18,548 nt of DNA from CAYLNK01 sp964384675 (GTDB lineage Bacteria; Acidobacteriota; Thermoanaerobaculia; UBA5066): assembly GCA_964384675.1 (NCBI GenBank), contig CAYLNK010000107.1:1-18548 (forward strand), given 5' to 3'. Under the pieces are notes generated by a model. The model did no database searches, was not told the origin of the DNA, and saw only the letters and a list, made by a program, of their open reading frames with translations. Of the stretch, positions 15,831 through 18,548 are shown piece after piece. Within the stretch, counting starts at the first letter, position 1. Every line of letters begins with the position of its first letter. The position numbers and the translations under genes were made by a program.

Positions 15831-17949
15831 ACCGGAAATACCCGGTCACGTCGACGATGACGTGCACGGTCCCCCCGGCGTCGTTGTGGACCGTGACGGC
15901 GCCGCCGCCGAGCGAGAGGATGGCGTTGTTCGCGCGGGTCTGCCCCGCCCCGAAGTTGATGGTGCTCGTTCCGGGAAGGGGTGAACCGGCCGGGTAGAGC
16001 CGCAGGTCTCCGGCGGCAGACGGCTGCGTGACCGTGACGTTCAGCGCGGCGGAGACGGCGTCGGGCGGAACGCCGCAGACGCCGGCCAGGGCGAACGTCC
16101 TGTCCCCGCCGGCCACGAGCGCGGGACCGCCCCATGGGCCGGCCGGATTGCGCGTGTCGACGGCCCGGCACGGCGTCACGCTGTGGAAGCCGAGGCCGGA
16201 CGACGGGCCCGGGGCGGTCGGGGTGCGGGTCGGCGTGACGGTGGGGGTCGCGGTCCGGGTGGTCGTCGGGGTCCTCGTCGGCGTGAACGTGGGCCCCGGA
16301 ATCGTCGGCGTACGGGTGGGCGTCACCGTCGCGGTAGGTGTCACCGTCGCGGTCGCGGTCGGCGTGGCCGTCGCGGTCCGGGTCGGTGTCCGCGTCGGTG
16401 TGAACGTGGGCCCCGGGATGGTCGGCGTACGGGTCGGCGTCGCCGTCGCGGTCGGCGTCACCGTCGGCGTGCGCGTCGGCGTGCGCGTGGGTGTGCGGGT
16501 CGGCGTCGCCGTCGAGACCGGCGTCCGCGTCGGCGTTGCGGTCCCCGTCACCGTAGGGGTCCTGGTCGGTGTCGCGGTCGCGGTGCGCGTCGGAGTCACG
16601 GTCGGGGTCCGCGTCGGCGTGCGGGTCGGGGTGAAGGTCGGGGTCGGGGTCGGCGTGCCGGTGACGGTCCCGAGACAGGCGCCGATCCCCTCCACGTACG
16701 TCCTCATCTTCACGAGGACCGCGTTGCTCGGCTCGGCGGTCCGCCCGAACACCAGGTCGAGGTTCGAGTAGCCGCCCGGGAGGAGGTGGCAGTAGCTCAT
16801 GATCGTCCCGTTCTCCGGCGGGACGCTCGTGGCGCCGCTGTAGCAGCCGCTGGCGCCGGAGTAGCAATGGTCGACCGGCGGACTGTAGCAGTGGGTGTGC
16901 GGGGAGCTGAAGTTGTGCCCGACCTCGTGGGTGAAGCAGAAGATGTCCCAGTAGAGGCTCGGGTTGCTCGTGGAGAACGAGCCGTTCAGGCTGGCGCTGA
17001 CGCCGTAGCCGCCCCCGTAGTGCCCGTCCGCCTGGCTCGACCCGCAGCTCCCGCCGGAGCAGAGGAAATCCCCCGAGCAGAGGACGCCGATCCAGGCGAT
17101 GCCTCCTCCCATGTTCTTCTTGCTGAGCATGTGAGTGGTCGTCCGGACGGCTCCGAGGTGGTTCGCGTGCCAGTAGTCCCCGAGCTCGTAGAGGGCGGCC
17201 GCGGTGGTCGTCTGGGTCCACGGGTCGGCCGCGCTCGACCACGTGGACGTGGACGCGATCGTGAGCTGGACGTTGACGTCGCGCAGGTAGATGGCCGAGG
17301 CGGCCGCCACGAGGTCCCCCATGTAGGTGACGAGAGCAGCGGACGAGCCGAAGAACTGGTACATCTCGAAGTCGCTCTCGAGGGCCACGCTCACGACGTA
17401 CGTCGTGGTGGACGCCGGAGCCAACGGCGACGAGAACGGCTTCCGCACGGCCCCGGCCGGGGGCGTCAGCCCCTCGCTGCCGCAGCGGAAGAGCGAGGCC
17501 GGCACCTGGGAAGGGTCGACGACCGACGCCATCGCGCGGCCCGGGCTCGCGGAACGGTAGGCATCGGCCTCGGGGGCGATCGAGTGCATCACGCCGCGGC
17601 TCGCCACGAAGCCGCGGAGGGTGCGCCCCGTCGCCAGGAAGACGAGGGACTCCGGGTCTCCGGCCACCCGTCCGCGGAAGTACCGGTCCGCGGGAGCCGC
17701 CAGCGTCCGGACCGCCCCGCCCGCTCCATGCTCCGTGAGCACGGCTCCTGGCGCGAACACCTCGAAGCGCGTCAGCTCGAGGTCGACCACCGTGCCGTCC
17801 GCGAGCGCGACCCGCTCGATCGTGAGCCGCCCGCCGGGGGGCGTGAGAGCGAGCCGCCCGTCCAGGTCGGCGCGCATCGGCACCGCGGCCCGAGCCGACA
17901 CCGGCAGCGCCAGGAGGCAGGAAACGACCGCGACGCCGGAGAGCCTCAT
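15829..17949 (-). CDS. Secreted reprolysin-like zinc metalloprotease with Thr-Pro linker and C-terminal PCR-DTR module
   Basis: A 706-residue exported metalloprotease, first gene of the operon and paralogue of the next. ATG 17949 has GAGG four bases upstream. Signal peptide 1-21 (MRLSGVAVVSCLLALPVSARA). The propeptide matches the paralogue (FEVFAPGAVLTEHG, DRYFRGRVAGDPES) and is followed by FRCGSEG with C156, a possible cysteine switch. Catalytic domain: HEVGHNFSSPH (H341, E342, H345, H351) and Met-turn GTIMSYCH (M384), with CYSPPVDHCYS between them likely forming disulfides. Residues about 429-581 are the Thr-Pro linker, absent from the paralogue. The module at 586-706 (nt 15832-16194) has TPCRAVDTR, C594/C625 and DVTGYFR at the stop. 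It is probably secreted as a zymogen and attached or displayed through the module. No convincing promoter is visible in the 46 bases upstream. Confidence 0.92.
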   Translation of the reverse strand: MRLSGVAVVSCLLALPVSARAAVPMRADLDGRLALTPPGGRLTIERVALADGTVVDLELTRFEVFAPGAVLTEHGAGGAVRTLAAPADRYFRGRVAGDPESLVFLATGRTLRGFVASRGVMHSIAPEADAYRSASPGRAMASVVDPSQVPASLFRCGSEGLTPPAGAVRKPFSSPLAPASTTTYVVSVALESDFEMYQFFGSSAALVTYMGDLVAAASAIYLRDVNVQLTIASTSTWSSAADPWTQTTTAAALYELGDYWHANHLGAVRTTTHMLSKKNMGGGIAWIGVLCSGDFLCSGGSCGSSQADGHYGGGYGVSASLNGSFSTSNPSLYWDIFCFTHEVGHNFSSPHTHCYSPPVDHCYSGASGCYSGATSVPPENGTIMSYCHLLPGGYSNLDLVFGRTAEPSNAVLVKMRTYVEGIGACLGTVTGTPTPTPTFTPTRTPTRTPTVTPTRTATATPTRTPTVTGTATPTRTPVSTATPTRTPTRTPTRTPTVTPTATATPTRTPTIPGPTFTPTRTPTRTATATPTATATVTPTATVTPTRTPTIPGPTFTPTRTPTTTRTATPTVTPTRTPTAPGPSSGLGFHSVTPCRAVDTRNPAGPWGGPALVAGGDRTFALAGVCGVPPDAVSAALNVTVTQPSAAGDLRLYPAGSPLPGTSTINFGAGQTRANNAILSLGGGAVTVHNDAGGTVHVIVDVTGYFR
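16207..16664 (-). repeat. Thr-Pro linker coding repeat (first protease), with internal duplication
   Basis: About 460 bases encode roughly 150 residues of TPTRTPT/TATATPT type. A longer unit coding TRTPTIPGPTFTPTRTPT occurs twice, near 16283-16320 and 16400-16437, offset by 117 bases and nearly identical at the nucleotide level. This indicates growth by duplication of blocks larger than the basic unit. Confidence 0.85.
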
Positions 17950-17995
17950 CGAACCTCGGTGGGCCGGACGAGGCGAGTCTATTCTGGAACCGTTC
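17950..17995 (-). other. Short spacer before the protease operon
   Basis: 46 bases between the proline-rich gene and the first protease. The minus strand has a weak -10-like TAGACT but no acceptable -35 box, and no terminator hairpin. Read-through from the upstream gene is therefore possible. Confidence 0.4.
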
Positions 17996-18548
17996 TCAGC
18001 GGCTCCGCTTCTTGACGAGCTGCTTGATCTCGTTGTTCCCGATCGGCGAGGACGCCGCGATGATCAGCGCGGCGTTGCCGGAGCCGATCTCCGGGATCGC
18101 CACCGTGGCCTTCACGAGCCCGTCGGTGCCGGTGACGCCGCGGAACAGGATCTGGGGCGGGCCGAGCGTGGAGACGACGCGGATCGAGACGTGGACTCCA
18201 GCGAGCGGCTTCTCGGTCAGCGAGGTGACCGCGCGCACCTGGATGGAGACCGACTCCCCGGACAGGATGTCCCCGCCGGTCACGATCGACAGCTCGAGGT
18301 GCTCCGAGGCGGCCTCCGAGGCGAGGTAGTCGATGATGACCTGGTCGAGCGAGCGCTCCCCGGGCGATCCGACGCCCGACGCGGTACGGCCCGGCGACGG
18401 CCCCGGCGTGGTGGTGCGCTTCAAGGCGCTCGGGATGGGCGGCGGCTGGAACGTGGGCGGCCCGGGGCGCGGCGTCCGGGTCGGTCCGGGGTCGAGGCGC
18501 AGGGCCGGCAGCGGCCCGCTCTTGGACGAGAGGATGGCCGCGGCGGCG
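17996..18548 (-). CDS. Proline-rich protein with Ig-like C-terminal part (5' partial)
   Basis: The frame has no stop from TGA 17996-17998 to the right edge, so the gene most likely begins outside the window; the first in-frame start-like codon seen (TTG 18424) is internal. The upstream visible residues are Pro/Thr-rich (PGPTRTPRPGPPTFQPPPIP, then TTTPGPSPGRT). A short helix (SLDQVIIDYLASEA) and about 90 residues that look like a beta-sandwich follow (LELSIVTGGDILSGESVSIQ, PLAGVHVSIRVVS, VTGTDGLVKATVAI), as in Ig-like or invasin-type domains, with a basic tail KQLVKKRSR. It may be a surface or envelope protein. I do not recognise the family. It ends 46 bases before the protease operon and could be its leading gene or a separate unit. 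Confidence 0.65.
   Translation of the reverse strand, partial: AAAAILSSKSGPLPALRLDPGPTRTPRPGPPTFQPPPIPSALKRTTTPGPSPGRTASGVGSPGERSLDQVIIDYLASEAASEHLELSIVTGGDILSGESVSIQVRAVTSLTEKPLAGVHVSIRVVSTLGPPQILFRGVTGTDGLVKATVAIPEIGSGNAALIIAASSPIGNNEIKQLVKKRSR

Noticed and set aside
8224..17949. Known C-terminal sorting signals (LPxTG, PEP-CTERM, GlyGly-CTERM, type IX CTD)
   Set aside because: The C-termini end in DVxGYFQ-like beta strands with no LPxTG, no PEP motif and no hydrophobic helix plus basic tail, and the module also occurs N-terminally.

Overview
The window is a GC-rich bacterial chromosomal segment (no RNA gene, insertion sequence or CRISPR array seen) that is dense in secreted and membrane proteins. 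Secreted modules opening with a PCR..DTR motif, long Thr-Pro linkers, NHL/YVTN-like propellers, DUF2079 and GT39-like membrane proteins together suggest an uncultured soil or sediment lineage, most like Acidobacteriota. That is an inference from protein style; no phylogenetic marker is present.

Layout. Positions 3-1918 (+) hold the end of a polytopic membrane protein and a family-4-type glycosyltransferase. Position 1915-3192 (-) is a DUF4214-like/methyltransferase fusion that meets the glycosyltransferase tail to tail over a shared CTAG. Positions 3316-6272 (+) hold two tandem paralogous secreted proteins, each with signal peptide, PCR-DTR module and seven-bladed propeller. On the minus strand, 6303-8102 is a GT39-like membrane protein and 8224-8706 is a secreted protein that is almost nothing but one PCR-DTR module, with its own promoter and a strong downstream hairpin. 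Positions 8807-17949 (-) form a tightly packed five-gene operon, in transcription order: reprolysin-like zinc protease with Thr-Pro linker, second protease without linker, secreted DNWWN protein with Thr-Pro linker, FG-GAP/VCBS-repeat protein, DUF2079 membrane protein. The first four end in a PCR-DTR module. A partial, proline-rich protein with an Ig-like C-terminal part runs off the right edge.

The unifying signal is the module of about 120 residues. It occurs seven times in 18.5 kb: C-terminal in four proteins, N-terminal in two, alone in one. It pairs an invariant PCR..DTR Cys with a second Cys about 31-32 residues later, and ends near DVxGYF. It is attached to unrelated catalytic or display domains, so it probably gives them a shared property such as surface attachment, glycan binding or assembly. 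The interleaved glycosyltransferase-like membrane proteins and the Thr-rich linkers suggest, without proving, a glycosylated surface-protein locus. The module's function cannot be read from sequence.
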